DNA of 64,000 nucleotides from assembly GCA_015277795.1 (NCBI GenBank), contig CP063848.1, positions 3,968,001-4,032,000 on the forward strand. Reading direction: 5' to 3'. The position numbers and the translations under genes were made by a program. The stretch comes from Massilia sp. UMI-21. GTDB taxonomy: Bacteria; Pseudomonadota; Gammaproteobacteria; Burkholderiales; Burkholderiaceae_D. Below the pieces are notes generated by a model. It saw only the letters and a program-made list of their open reading frames with translations. It did no database searches and had not been told where the DNA came from. Shown here one piece after another: positions 36,596 through 44,453 of the stretch; the first letter of the stretch is position 1, and every line of letters begins with the position of its first letter.

Positions 36596-37777
36596 TCAGC
36601 GCGGCAGGCTGGCGATGACCCTGGTGGCGAACTCGGCAGGGTTGCCGGCGTGCCAGCGCCACACGATCACGAGATCGTGCTCGGGCGAGACCAGGATGGT
36701 GTTGCTGCCCGCGCCCAGTGCGGCGTAGGCGGTGACGGGCAGGCCCGGCAGGTTCTTGCCCTTGGTATTGAGCCACCAGAGGTAGCCGTAGTCCGGGCCG
36801 TGGCTGCTGGGCGCGAGCGCGGCCTTGACATAGGACGGCGCCAGGATCTGCCTGCCGTTCCAGTTGCCGCCGCGCAGCCAGAGGTAGCCGAAGCGGGCCA
36901 TGTCCCAGGAATTGATCCACATGCCGCCGCCCCAGCGCGTGCCGCCGCTGACCGATGCCACTTGTTTGCCGTCCAGTTCGACGTAGCTGTTGTGGTAAGG
37001 GACCCACTTCCAGCTGTTCGAGGCGCCGATCGGGTCCATCACTTCCTGCGCGAACACGTCGGGCACCGGTTGGCCGAACACCCGCAGCAGCGACAGCGCG
37101 AAGCGGTTGATGCGCACGTCGTTGTACTCGTAGAGGCCGCCCGGCGCCCGTAGCGCACGCGGCTTGCGCTCGCCGGCGCCGAAGTCCGACCGGCCGATGA
37201 AGTCGGCATTCTTGCCCCACAGGCTGCCCTGCCACTCCGACTCCTGCTGCAGGTGGTGTTGCCAGGTCACGCGCGCGTTCTGCGCCGACGCATAGCCGCC
37301 GTCCTGGACGCGCTTGCCCACCGGCTCGTCCAGTACGATGCGGCCCTCGCGCACGGCCACGCCGGCCACCGTGGACAGCATGCTCTTGGCCACCGAATAG
37401 GTCGGGTCGACGGACTGCGTGTCGCCGAACTCGGCCACCACATGGCCTTTGTAGATCACCAGCCCGTTGGTGCCGGCACGTCTGGTGGGCATCGAGCCCA
37501 GGCGGGTGCCGAAGGTGCTTTCCTGGTCCGAGAAGTCGGCCGCGCGGGCGGTTTCGTGCGACTGGGCGAACTGCACCGCGGCGGCCAGGGCCGCCGGATC
37601 GATGCCGAGCTCGGCGGGCGACTTGCGGTCCCATGCGCCGGCCGGGGGGAAGTAGGCGGACGGCGCAGCTGCAGCTGCAGCGGCAGCGGCAGCGCCGGCC
37701 ACGCCCGGCAGCAGCGCGCCCAGGCACAGGGCCAGGAGGGTACGACGTGAAACAGGGATGCGAGAAACAGGGGTCAT
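36596..37777 (-). CDS. Secreted serine beta-lactamase-family hydrolase
   Basis: A 393-residue protein of the class C/DD-peptidase (Beta-lactamase) superfamily. VSRRTLLALCLGALLPG is a Sec- or Tat-type signal followed by poly-Ala. Active-site S128-x-x-K131 is in YSVAKSML; LYEYND gives the Tyr-x-Asn element; and ALGAGSNTILVSPEHDLVIVWRW carries the last strand region in place of a classical KTG. Such proteins are usually esterases or peptidases rather than antibiotic-resistance enzymes. Its ATG overlaps the CYTH gene stop by 4 bp. Confidence 0.82.
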   Translation of the reverse strand: MTPVSRIPVSRRTLLALCLGALLPGVAGAAAAAAAAAAPSAYFPPAGAWDRKSPAELGIDPAALAAAVQFAQSHETARAADFSDQESTFGTRLGSMPTRRAGTNGLVIYKGHVVAEFGDTQSVDPTYSVAKSMLSTVAGVAVREGRIVLDEPVGKRVQDGGYASAQNARVTWQHHLQQESEWQGSLWGKNADFIGRSDFGAGERKPRALRAPGGLYEYNDVRINRFALSLLRVFGQPVPDVFAQEVMDPIGASNSWKWVPYHNSYVELDGKQVASVSGGTRWGGGMWINSWDMARFGYLWLRGGNWNGRQILAPSYVKAALAPSSHGPDYGYLWWLNTKGKNLPGLPVTAYAALGAGSNTILVSPEHDLVIVWRWHAGNPAEFATRVIASLPR

Positions 37778-38247
37778 GGATGGGTCCACTGCGAATAGGG
37801 TAGACGGATCAGGCTGGAGTTGTAGTAGCGCTTGTCGCCGGTGACTTCCCGGCCGATCCAGTCGGGCTTGGCAAATGGCGTTTCCTCGGACGGCAGCTCG
37901 ATCTCGGCCACGACCAGGCCGGCGTTCTCGCCCAGGAACTCGTCGACTTCCCAGGTGAAGCCCGCGTGCCGGATGCGACGCCGGTATTTTTCGACCAGCG
38001 GACGCTCGCACAGGCGGTCGAGCAGTTCCTGCGCTTCAGGCAGCGGAATCGGATACTCCCACTCGCCGCGAGTCGCGCCCTGGTTCTTGCCCTTGATGGT
38101 GAGCAGGCCCTGGACGCCCTCGATGCGCACGCGCACGGTGCGCATCGGATCGGTGCACAGGTAGCCCTGGCGCAGCAGGATCGGGGCGCCGAGCCGGCGC
38201 CAGCCGTCGCCCGCCAGGAGGAACTTGCGCTCGATCTCGACGCCCAT
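37774..38247 (-). CDS. CYTH domain protein
   Basis: A 157-residue triphosphate tunnel enzyme. The family hallmark ExExK is EIERK at residues 4-8; VRVRIEG, LTIKGK, EWEYPI, VEKYRRRI, WEVDEFLGENAGLVVAEIELPSEE follow as the tunnel strands with their charged residues. Single-domain bacterial members often hydrolyse tripolyphosphate; adenylate cyclase or thiamine-triphosphatase activity is possible. It begins 9 bp after the carboxypeptidase stop. Confidence 0.9.
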   Translation of the reverse strand: MGVEIERKFLLAGDGWRRLGAPILLRQGYLCTDPMRTVRVRIEGVQGLLTIKGKNQGATRGEWEYPIPLPEAQELLDRLCERPLVEKYRRRIRHAGFTWEVDEFLGENAGLVVAEIELPSEETPFAKPDWIGREVTGDKRYYNSSLIRLPYSQWTHP

Positions 38248-38256
38248 GCCCGCGCC

Positions 38257-39378
38257 TCAGTCCAGCGTCTGCAGGATCGGCTGCAGGATCGCCGCACCGA
38301 GCGCCGCGCTGCGGGCGCCGTTCCAGCCGGTGTGCGGGTCGGGCAGCTTGGCGTTGTCCTTGAACGGCATTTCCAGCGTCAGCGACAGGCACTTGAAGGT
38401 GTGGCCGATGTACTTCGAGGCCAGGGTCAGGAGCTCCTCGTTATACTTGCTGGCCGCATAGCCGTGTTCGTTCTGGAAGTCCGGGCTGGCCGCCATGTAG
38501 CGCTCGATGAACGCGTTCTGGGTGGCCAGGCGCTCGGGAGTGAAATCGGCCAGCATCTCGCTGCCGGCCACGAAGTTGTAGGGCAGCGCCTCGTCGCCGT
38601 GGATGTCGAAGAACATGTCGACCCCCAGCTCGTGGATCTTGTTCTTCACGCACAGCACTTCCGGGCTGCGCTCGGCCGAGGGCGTCATCCACTCGCGGTT
38701 CAGGTTGGCCCCGGCCGCGTTGGTGCGCAGGTTGCCGCGCACCGAGCCGTCCGGGTTCATGTTCGGCACGATGTAGAACACCGCGCGGGTGAGCAGCTTG
38801 CGCGCCACCGGGTTGGCGCTGTCCAGCAGCGCATCCATCATGCCCTCGACGAACCATTCGGCCATGGTCTCGCCCGGATGCTGGCGCGCGATCACCCAGA
38901 TCTTCTTTTCCGCCTGCGGGTTGCCGATCACGACCAGGTTCATGTCGCGGCCGTCGACCGTGGTGCCGATGTCGTGCACGCGCGCGATCGGATTCTCGGC
39001 CACTTCACCCAGCAGGCGCAGGTGGCGTTCCCAGGTGTAGGGCTCGAAGTAGGCGTAATAGATGCTGTCGAGTTCAGGCGTGTGATTGATCGTCATCACC
39101 TGGCCGTCGAAGCTGGTCGGCACGCGGAACCAGTTCTCGGTGTCGTAGCTGGCGGCGACCTGGTAGTCCTCGAAGCCCTTCGGGTAGGTGGCCTGGCCGG
39201 CGTTCAGGATGCGGATCGCGCAGGCCTGGCCGCGCGCGCCCTGCAGGCGGAAGTGGAACCACTGGTGGATGTCGGCGTGCGAATCCTTGCGCAGGTTCAG
39301 GTCGATGGCCTTGGGGCCGTCGGTACGGAGGACCTCGATCGCGCCCGAGTCGAAGGTCTGGCTGATTTTGATGGGCAT
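38257..39378 (-). CDS. M14 family zinc carboxypeptidase, CCP/M14-type
   Basis: A 373-residue cytosolic carboxypeptidase-like protein. An N-terminal beta-sandwich (about 1-125), as found in the CCP subfamily, precedes the catalytic domain. Zinc ligands are His and Glu of ARQHPGETMAEW and the His of FFDIHGDE; NMNPDGSVRGNLRTNAAGANLNREW is the substrate-pocket segment; SLTLEMPFKDN contains the catalytic Glu. No signal peptide. The ATG at 39378 follows AAGGATT. Likely role in trimming peptides or protein C-termini. Confidence 0.9.
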   Translation of the reverse strand: MPIKISQTFDSGAIEVLRTDGPKAIDLNLRKDSHADIHQWFHFRLQGARGQACAIRILNAGQATYPKGFEDYQVAASYDTENWFRVPTSFDGQVMTINHTPELDSIYYAYFEPYTWERHLRLLGEVAENPIARVHDIGTTVDGRDMNLVVIGNPQAEKKIWVIARQHPGETMAEWFVEGMMDALLDSANPVARKLLTRAVFYIVPNMNPDGSVRGNLRTNAAGANLNREWMTPSAERSPEVLCVKNKIHELGVDMFFDIHGDEALPYNFVAGSEMLADFTPERLATQNAFIERYMAASPDFQNEHGYAASKYNEELLTLASKYIGHTFKCLSLTLEMPFKDNAKLPDPHTGWNGARSAALGAAILQPILQTLD

Positions 39379-39475
39379 GGCGGAATCCTTCAATGTCCGT
39401 TCGGGAGAACGCATCTTACTGGTAATGCGTGGCGTCATGCAGGGGCCGGCGCGGGCTGCGCACGGCCGGCCTGGC

Positions 39476-39880
39476 TTACTGCGCGTCGAGGTCGATCAGG
39501 TCCTTGGTGTACATCGCCATGACCTGGCGCATCAGTTCGACGTTGCCGCGGTCCAGCACGACGGTCAGGTCTTCCTTGCTGTCGAGGGCGAAATGCATGC
39601 GCAGCGCGCCGGGCATTTCCTTGCACTGTACATACTGGGCGCGCGGGGTGTGCGGATTGTCCCAATCCTGCTGCGTGATCTGCGGCGGCGGCGGCGGCGC
39701 AACGAGGTTCGGATCCCGGTTCACCGGCAGGTGCTTCAGCAGCCAGAACACGATGGAGGCCGGCACATAGATGCTCAGGTCGCTGGCGCCCTTGTTGGAG
39801 AACTTGACCAACAAGAGATTGCCGACGCGATCGCAGGACATGGACATGCTCTTGACTTGACGAATTACCGCAGGTTTCAC
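39476..39880 (-). CDS. Conserved hypothetical protein
   Basis: A 134-residue protein with no signal peptide. It begins MKPAVIRQVKSMSMSCDRVGNLLLVKFSN, has a single amphipathic/hydrophobic stretch (IYVPASIVFWLLKHL), a Pro-rich loop with six consecutive Pro residues (about 62-67), and an acidic C-terminal half. No family recognised. It lies 97 bp upstream of the carboxypeptidase on the same strand. Confidence 0.65.
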   Translation of the reverse strand: MKPAVIRQVKSMSMSCDRVGNLLLVKFSNKGASDLSIYVPASIVFWLLKHLPVNRDPNLVAPPPPPQITQQDWDNPHTPRAQYVQCKEMPGALRMHFALDSKEDLTVVLDRGNVELMRQVMAMYTKDLIDLDAQ

Positions 39881-39969
39881 GACGATATTCCTAGGGAAAA
39901 AAGGTTGAAAAAGGCGCAGCGATTCTACCCCATCCCATCGCCGCGTTGTGTGGTATCAAAAAACAAAAC

Positions 39970-39987
39970 GGGGAGCTTGCGCTCCCC
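39970..39987 (-). terminator. Terminator of the KGG-protein gene
   Basis: GGGGAGC and GCTCCCC form a perfect 7-bp stem with loop TTGC; on the minus strand it runs into a U-rich stretch (rc of CAAAAAACAAAA). It is 51 bp after the KGG gene stop. Confidence 0.85.
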
Positions 39988-40038
39988 ATTGTGTATTGCA
40001 GGTCCGCTCCCGCCCTGCAGGAGCCCCGTCCGGCGTCC

Positions 40039-40347
40039 TTACTCTTTCGAGCCGCGGCCGCCTTGCGAGTTGCGGCCGCCCTTGCTGGAGGCGGCGCGCG
40101 AGGGACCACCCGAGCCGGCGTTGGCCGACTGGCGGTTGCCGTGGCTCATGCTGCCGGCACGGCGGGCTTCTTCCGAAGTGAACTCGTGGGCCGTGCCCTT
40201 GGCATGGGCGGCCTTGCCGCCCTGGCTGGCGATTTCGCGCTGTCGGGCAGGGTCCATCGAAGCGAAGCCACGGTTGCGGGTGCCGCTGCTCTGGCTATTG
40301 CCACCCTGGTTGCTGCCCTGCTTGTTACCTTGATTACTTGAGGCCAT
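40039..40347 (-). CDS. KGG-repeat stress-induced protein
   Basis: A 102-residue hydrophilic protein rich in Gly, Ser, Gln and Asn. The KGG/GsiB-type unit is RGFASMDPARQREIASQGGKAAH followed by a second, weaker unit EFTSEEARRAGSMSHGNRQS; the C-terminus is SKGGRNSQGGRGSKE. Family members are general-stress or conidiation-like proteins with disordered chains. The ATG at 40347 has GGGAGAA at good spacing; an ATG two codons upstream is too close. It diverges from the gene at 40677 across a patterned 329-bp promoter region. Confidence 0.87.
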   Translation of the reverse strand: MASSNQGNKQGSNQGGNSQSSGTRNRGFASMDPARQREIASQGGKAAHAKGTAHEFTSEEARRAGSMSHGNRQSANAGSGGPSRAASSKGGRNSQGGRGSKE

Positions 40348-40469
40348 GATCATCTTCTCCCTTGTACGCTTTCTGAACCGCCGCGTCCTGCGGCAGGCTT
40401 GTTGCCGATCAAACCGAAGCCCGATGAGTGACCAGCGAAATCATCTTAGGTAGCACTGATGAATGCCGG

Positions 40470-40596
40470 TATAGGACGCTTTCAGATGACTTTGTAGGAC
40501 TTCACGCGACAGAAAATGCATTAACGAAAGTGTACTTCCGGTGGTCAACAAACCCTTCGGTAAACGTCCTACAAGTCCCCCCTACGTCTTCCTATA
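40470..40596. promoter_or_regulatory. Mirrored TATAGGA-N16-TGTAGGA elements in a divergent promoter region
   Basis: On the + strand TATAGGA (40470-40476) is followed by TTGTAGGAC (40492-40500). On the - strand TATAGGA (40596-40590) is followed by TTGTAGGAC (40574-40566). In both, the two boxes start 23 bp apart. The TTGTAGGAC/GTCCTACAA pair is a perfect 9-bp inverted repeat 65 bp apart. The 329 bp from 40348 to 40676 hold no gene. The layout suggests two promoters or operators for one regulator, serving both directions. Confidence 0.6.
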
Positions 40597-40676
40597 CTGT
40601 GTTCATGTGACAGCGCGCATCATGGCAACATATGCGGAGATTGTGCTGCCGCACCGATACAGCGAAAGGAGTCGAC

Positions 40677-41354
40677 ATGGACGCGAACCAACGCAGCGAA
40701 CTGAATAACCAGACCGATAACGGCGCCAACGAGAAGTGGATGCCCGGCGCCAAGGGCAATACCGGGTCGGGCCCCCTGGACCACACCTATCCGCAGGGGC
40801 GCGACGACCAGGACGTGATCCGCGGCGAGAACCAGATGCATCCGACGCCGGACCCGTCGCGCATGGACCAGCAGGAAGTCGCGGCCGAGGACGGCGGGCG
40901 CGCCGACTTCGAGACCACCCTGCCGGGCCCGGTGCCCGACGACCTGCCGGGCGGCTCGCTGCAGAGCCAGCAGACCGGCGGTTCGGGACCGCAGCAGGGC
41001 ATCACCGACAGCCACCAGCGCCAGATGGAACAGCACTCGGGCGCCTGGGGCCTGCTGGAGCAGCCCGTCGGCCACCGCGACAAGCACTCGGGCACCGACG
41101 TGCGCGTCCACCCGGCCAGCCAGCAGGGCCATACCGAGGCCTCCCAGGCGATGAACCCGCACGACGCACGCCAAGCCGAGCTGCAGGGCGGCTCGCTGGG
41201 GCGCCACCACGACGTGCCGGCGGGCACCGCCCAGCCGCGCGGCACGACCGCCCAGGGCGGCTACGGCAACAGCCAGCGCGACACCGACAAGGGCCAGGGC
41301 ACCGGCATGGCGATCGGCCCGCACGAGACGAACCAGCAAAGGAGGGAGCAATGA
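40677..41354 (+). CDS. Disordered hydrophilic protein, stress-type
   Basis: A 225-residue, very hydrophilic protein with no predicted hydrophobic segment: Gln, Gly, Asp, His and Pro dominate. It has a MDANQRSELNNQTDN start, a PGPVPDDLPGGSLQ segment, a second GGSL (ELQGGSLGRHHD), and many His. No family recognised. The start has GAAAGGAG. It diverges from the KGG gene and overlaps the next gene by 4 bp. Composition and partner suggest a desiccation- or osmotic-stress protein; this is inference. Confidence 0.75.
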   Translation: MDANQRSELNNQTDNGANEKWMPGAKGNTGSGPLDHTYPQGRDDQDVIRGENQMHPTPDPSRMDQQEVAAEDGGRADFETTLPGPVPDDLPGGSLQSQQTGGSGPQQGITDSHQRQMEQHSGAWGLLEQPVGHRDKHSGTDVRVHPASQQGHTEASQAMNPHDARQAELQGGSLGRHHDVPAGTAQPRGTTAQGGYGNSQRDTDKGQGTGMAIGPHETNQQRREQ

Positions 41355-41683
41355 GCGACCAAGCGAAACCGAACCTGCAGTCGAGCACGGACCGCCAGGG
41401 TTCGCAGACCGGATCCGACGAGACCGCCGGCAAGGGCGAGGCCGGCCGCGCCGAACTGCACAAGTCGAACTACTCGGCCGGGGGGCTGCCGCGCAGTCCC
41501 GGCAACAGCGGTCCGCGCAACGAGGACGAGAGCTGGAAGCCGGGCCAGAGCATGCAGGATGTCTCGAATCCGGTGCACCAGTCGAACGACGCGGCCGGCG
41601 GACTGCCGAAGAGCCCGGCCGGCGCCAACCGCCTGGCGGGCGACCGCAAGATGGACGACGACACGGGTTTTTCGCGTCAATAA
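41351..41683 (+). CDS. Small disordered protein with internal AGGLP repeat
   Basis: A 110-residue hydrophilic protein starting on the ATGA overlap with the upstream gene and preceded by GGAGGGAG. It carries two copies of an H-x-SN-x2-AGGLP-[RK]-SP motif (37-50 and 76-89), 39 residues apart. Otherwise Ser/Gly/Asp/Lys-rich with no hydrophobic core. No family recognised; probably works with the upstream protein. Confidence 0.78.
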   Translation: MSDQAKPNLQSSTDRQGSQTGSDETAGKGEAGRAELHKSNYSAGGLPRSPGNSGPRNEDESWKPGQSMQDVSNPVHQSNDAAGGLPKSPAGANRLAGDRKMDDDTGFSRQ

Positions 41684-41741
41684 GCGCCTGAACAAGCGCC
41701 TGAACAAGCGCGTAGGCAAGCGCGCAAGCAAGCCGCAGGCG
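41682..41741. repeat. 12-bp tandem repeat at the stop codon
   Basis: AAGCGCCTGAAC occurs twice in a row from the stop codon of the small disordered gene, followed by AAGCGCGTAGGC, AAGCGCGCAAGC and a fading fifth unit. In another frame this reads Lys-Arg-rich. A GGGCGGC-ACT-GCCGCCC hairpin follows at 41761-41777 and may end transcription. The remaining sequence to 41945 shows no gene. Confidence 0.7.
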
Positions 41742-41945
41742 AAGCTTGCATCCAGGAGGCGGGCGGCACTGCCGCCCGTCTCCGCTTCCGGCGCCGGCCA
41801 CGCCCGCATCCGGGCCGAACATTGATCCACCTCCAAGCAGCCAGTCCCTGACGGAACCCAGCCGTTCCCGTACGACTCCAACCGCACTCAACACGTCCCG
41901 TCGTCCGCACGTCGCGGTGGCGGCACATGTGACTGGAGACGAGAC

Positions 41946-42944
41946 ATGCCTGCAACGACGGATGACGCAAGGATCGAGGTTTCGGTGGTGGTGCCCGCCT
42001 GTGGCCGCATGGACCTGCTCGACCGCTGCCTGGACGCCCTGATGCGCCAGCAGTTCGACCCGCATCGCTACGAGATCGTCGTCGTCGACGACGAGCCCAA
42101 CCACAACACCCTGCACCTGGTCGCCGGCTGGCGCACCCGCACCCTCGAGCGCGGGCCGCGCCTGTCCTACGTCGCCAACCCCGGGCCGGTCGGGCCGGCC
42201 TCGTCCCGCAACCGCGGCTGGCGCGCGGCGCGCGGCGCCATCCTCGCCTTCACGACCGACGATGCCGTGCCGGAACCCGGCTGGCTGGCCGAGGGCATGG
42301 CCGCCTTCGGCGACGACGTCGAAGTCGTCTGCGGACGCATCCGGACGCCGGTGCCGGCGCGTCCCACCGAGTCCCAGCGCCGCGCCCACATCCACCAGGA
42401 AGCCGACTTCACCAGCGCCAGCTGCTTCTTCCGCAAGGCGGTCCTGGCCCGCCTCGACGGCTTCGACGAACGCTTCAGCGTGCCGCGCGGCAGCGATGCC
42501 GACATGTATTTCCGGCTGCTCGAACACGGCGTCGCCATCGTATGCGCGCCGCGCGCGCTCGTGGTCCACCCGGTGCGGCCGGTCCCCTGGGGCGCGAGCC
42601 TGCTGCAGATCCGCCACGCGGTCTTCGACGCCCTGCTCTACAAGAAGCACCCCGCACTGTACCGCCAGAAGGTCGAGCCGCACCCGCGCTGGGACCACTA
42701 TGCCATCGTCGGCGTGCTCCTGCTGGCGCTGGCGGGCCTGCTGGCCGGGCTGCCGGTGCTCGCGGGCCTGGCCTTCGGCGTCTGGCTGCTGCTGACCGGC
42801 CGCCTGTGCGCGCACCGGCTGCGCGGCGTGGCGCACACGCCGGCGCACGTGGCCGAGATCGTGTTCACCTCGGCGCTGCTGCCGCCGCTGGCCGTGTTCT
42901 GGCGCCTGACCGGCGCGGTGCGCTACCGTGTCCGTTTCGCATGA
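41946..42944 (+). CDS. Family 2 glycosyltransferase with membrane tail
   Basis: A 332-residue GT-A enzyme. EVSVVVPACGRMDLLDRCLDAL opens the nucleotide-binding fold, VVVDDEPNH carries a DxD-like acidic pair, RNRGWRAARGAILAFTTDDAVPEPGW gives the second acidic motif (TDDA), and GFDERFSVPRGSDADMYFRLLEHG the acceptor-side ED-type motif. Two hydrophobic helices at about 255-290 anchor it. It is the first of five closely spaced sugar genes. Confidence 0.9.
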   Translation: MPATTDDARIEVSVVVPACGRMDLLDRCLDALMRQQFDPHRYEIVVVDDEPNHNTLHLVAGWRTRTLERGPRLSYVANPGPVGPASSRNRGWRAARGAILAFTTDDAVPEPGWLAEGMAAFGDDVEVVCGRIRTPVPARPTESQRRAHIHQEADFTSASCFFRKAVLARLDGFDERFSVPRGSDADMYFRLLEHGVAIVCAPRALVVHPVRPVPWGASLLQIRHAVFDALLYKKHPALYRQKVEPHPRWDHYAIVGVLLLALAGLLAGLPVLAGLAFGVWLLLTGRLCAHRLRGVAHTPAHVAEIVFTSALLPPLAVFWRLTGAVRYRVRFA

Positions 42945-42951
42945 GGCCGCC

Positions 42952-44436
42952 ATGCGCCGACTGAAAGTCCCCAGCTCCCGCACTTACGCCGGACACTGCA
43001 GCGCGACCGTGCACGGCGTCACCGGCCATGCCGCGACCGACCTGCACGCCTCGATTGGCCACACACAGGCCTTGCTCGACGATCGGGCGCCGGCCCGACC
43101 GCTTGCGCCCGCGCCGCTGCCCCCGCATGCCGCCGGCGCCGGCACGCGCCGCCGCATCGCGCTCATCAGCGACCATGCCTCGCCGCTGGCCGTGACCGGC
43201 AGCGGCGATTGCGCCGATTGCGTCGATTGCGGCGGCCAGAACGTCTACGTGGCCCAGCTCGCCCGCGAACTGGCGCGCGCCGGGCACCTGGTCGATGTCT
43301 TCACGCGCCGCGACGCCCCTGGGCAGCGCCCGGTCCTGGACTGGCTCGAGAACGTGCGCGTCATCCACGTGCCGGCCGGGCCGCCGCGCTACGTGCCGAA
43401 AGAGCAGATGCTGCCCCATGTCGATGCGTTTTCGCGCCATGTCACCCGCTTCGCGCGGCGCCAGCCGGCCCCCTACGACATCGTGCACGCGAATTTCTTC
43501 ATGTCGGGCATGGTGGCCCAGCACCTGAAGGCGACGCTCGGGCTGCCCTTCGTGATCACCTTCCATGCGCTGGGCCGGGTGCGCCGGCTGGCGCAGGGCA
43601 CGGCCGACACCTTCCCGATCGCCCGCATGCGCATCGAGGCGGCGCTGATGCGCGCGGCCGACCGTGTCATCGCCGAATGCCCGCAAGACCGTCACGACAT
43701 GGAGCGTCTCTACGGCGCCCCGCTGTCGCGCATTGCGATCACGCCCTGCGGCTTCTCGCCCGACGAACTGTGGCCGGTGCCGATGCCTGAAGCCCGCGCC
43801 CGCCTGGGGCTCGACCCGGAGCGCTTCGTCGTGCTCCAGCTCGGGCGCATGGTGCCGCGCAAGGGCGTCGACACCGTCATCCAGGGCGTCGCCATGCTGC
43901 GCCACCGCTACGGGGTCGACGCCCAGCTGATCGTGGTCGGCGGCGCCCCCGGCGGCGCCGGTCGTCCCGGCGACAGCGTCGAACTGGCGCGCCTGCGCAG
44001 TGTCGCGGCCGACCACGGCATTGGCGCGCACGTGCGCTTCACCGGCCAGCAGCCGCGCGCCCTGCTGCGCGACTGGTACAGCGCCGCCAACGTCTTCGCC
44101 AGCACGCCCTGGTACGAACCCTTCGGCATCACGCCGGTGGAGGCCATGGCCTGCGCCCGTCCGGTGGTCGGCGCCGAGGTCGGCGGCATCAAGAGCACGG
44201 TCAACGACGGCACGACCGGCTTCCTGATTCCCTCGCGCGACCCGGCGGCGCTGGCGGACCGGCTGGCGCGCCTGCAGCGCCATCCCGAACTGGCGCGCGC
44301 GATGGGCGAGGCCGGGCGCCGCCGCGCCTGCGAACACTACACCTGGCGCCAGGTGGCCATCCAGCTGGCGGCCATCTACGCCGACGTGCTGGACATCGCC
44401 CGGCCGGCGGCCCCATCGATCATTTTTCCTAGCTGA
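42952..44436 (+). CDS. Family 4 glycosyltransferase (GT-B)
   Basis: A 494-residue GT-B enzyme. After about 65 residues of unrelated N-terminus the first Rossmann domain starts RRRIALISDHASPLAV; DCGGQNVYVAQLARELARAGHLVDVFTRRD matches sucrose-phosphate-synthase-like members. The donor domain has VVLQLGRMVPRKGVDTVIQG, a loop with GGAPGG and STPWYEPFGITPVEAMACARPVVG with the catalytic E-x7-E. A short Cys-rich insertion (GDCADCVDCGG, about 86-96) is unusual. The ATG follows GAGGCCGCC; a GTG at 42928 is an alternative. Confidence 0.88.
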   Translation: MRRLKVPSSRTYAGHCSATVHGVTGHAATDLHASIGHTQALLDDRAPARPLAPAPLPPHAAGAGTRRRIALISDHASPLAVTGSGDCADCVDCGGQNVYVAQLARELARAGHLVDVFTRRDAPGQRPVLDWLENVRVIHVPAGPPRYVPKEQMLPHVDAFSRHVTRFARRQPAPYDIVHANFFMSGMVAQHLKATLGLPFVITFHALGRVRRLAQGTADTFPIARMRIEAALMRAADRVIAECPQDRHDMERLYGAPLSRIAITPCGFSPDELWPVPMPEARARLGLDPERFVVLQLGRMVPRKGVDTVIQGVAMLRHRYGVDAQLIVVGGAPGGAGRPGDSVELARLRSVAADHGIGAHVRFTGQQPRALLRDWYSAANVFASTPWYEPFGITPVEAMACARPVVGAEVGGIKSTVNDGTTGFLIPSRDPAALADRLARLQRHPELARAMGEAGRRRACEHYTWRQVAIQLAAIYADVLDIARPAAPSIIFPS

Positions 44437-44453
44437 GCCTACCCGAGGAGCCC

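Noticed and set aside
40620..42983. Minus-strand open frame of 787 codons across the disordered genes and GT2
   Set aside because: It is opposite three well-supported plus-strand genes and spans their intergenic region; sequence is low-complexity Arg/Pro/Ala with no family features.
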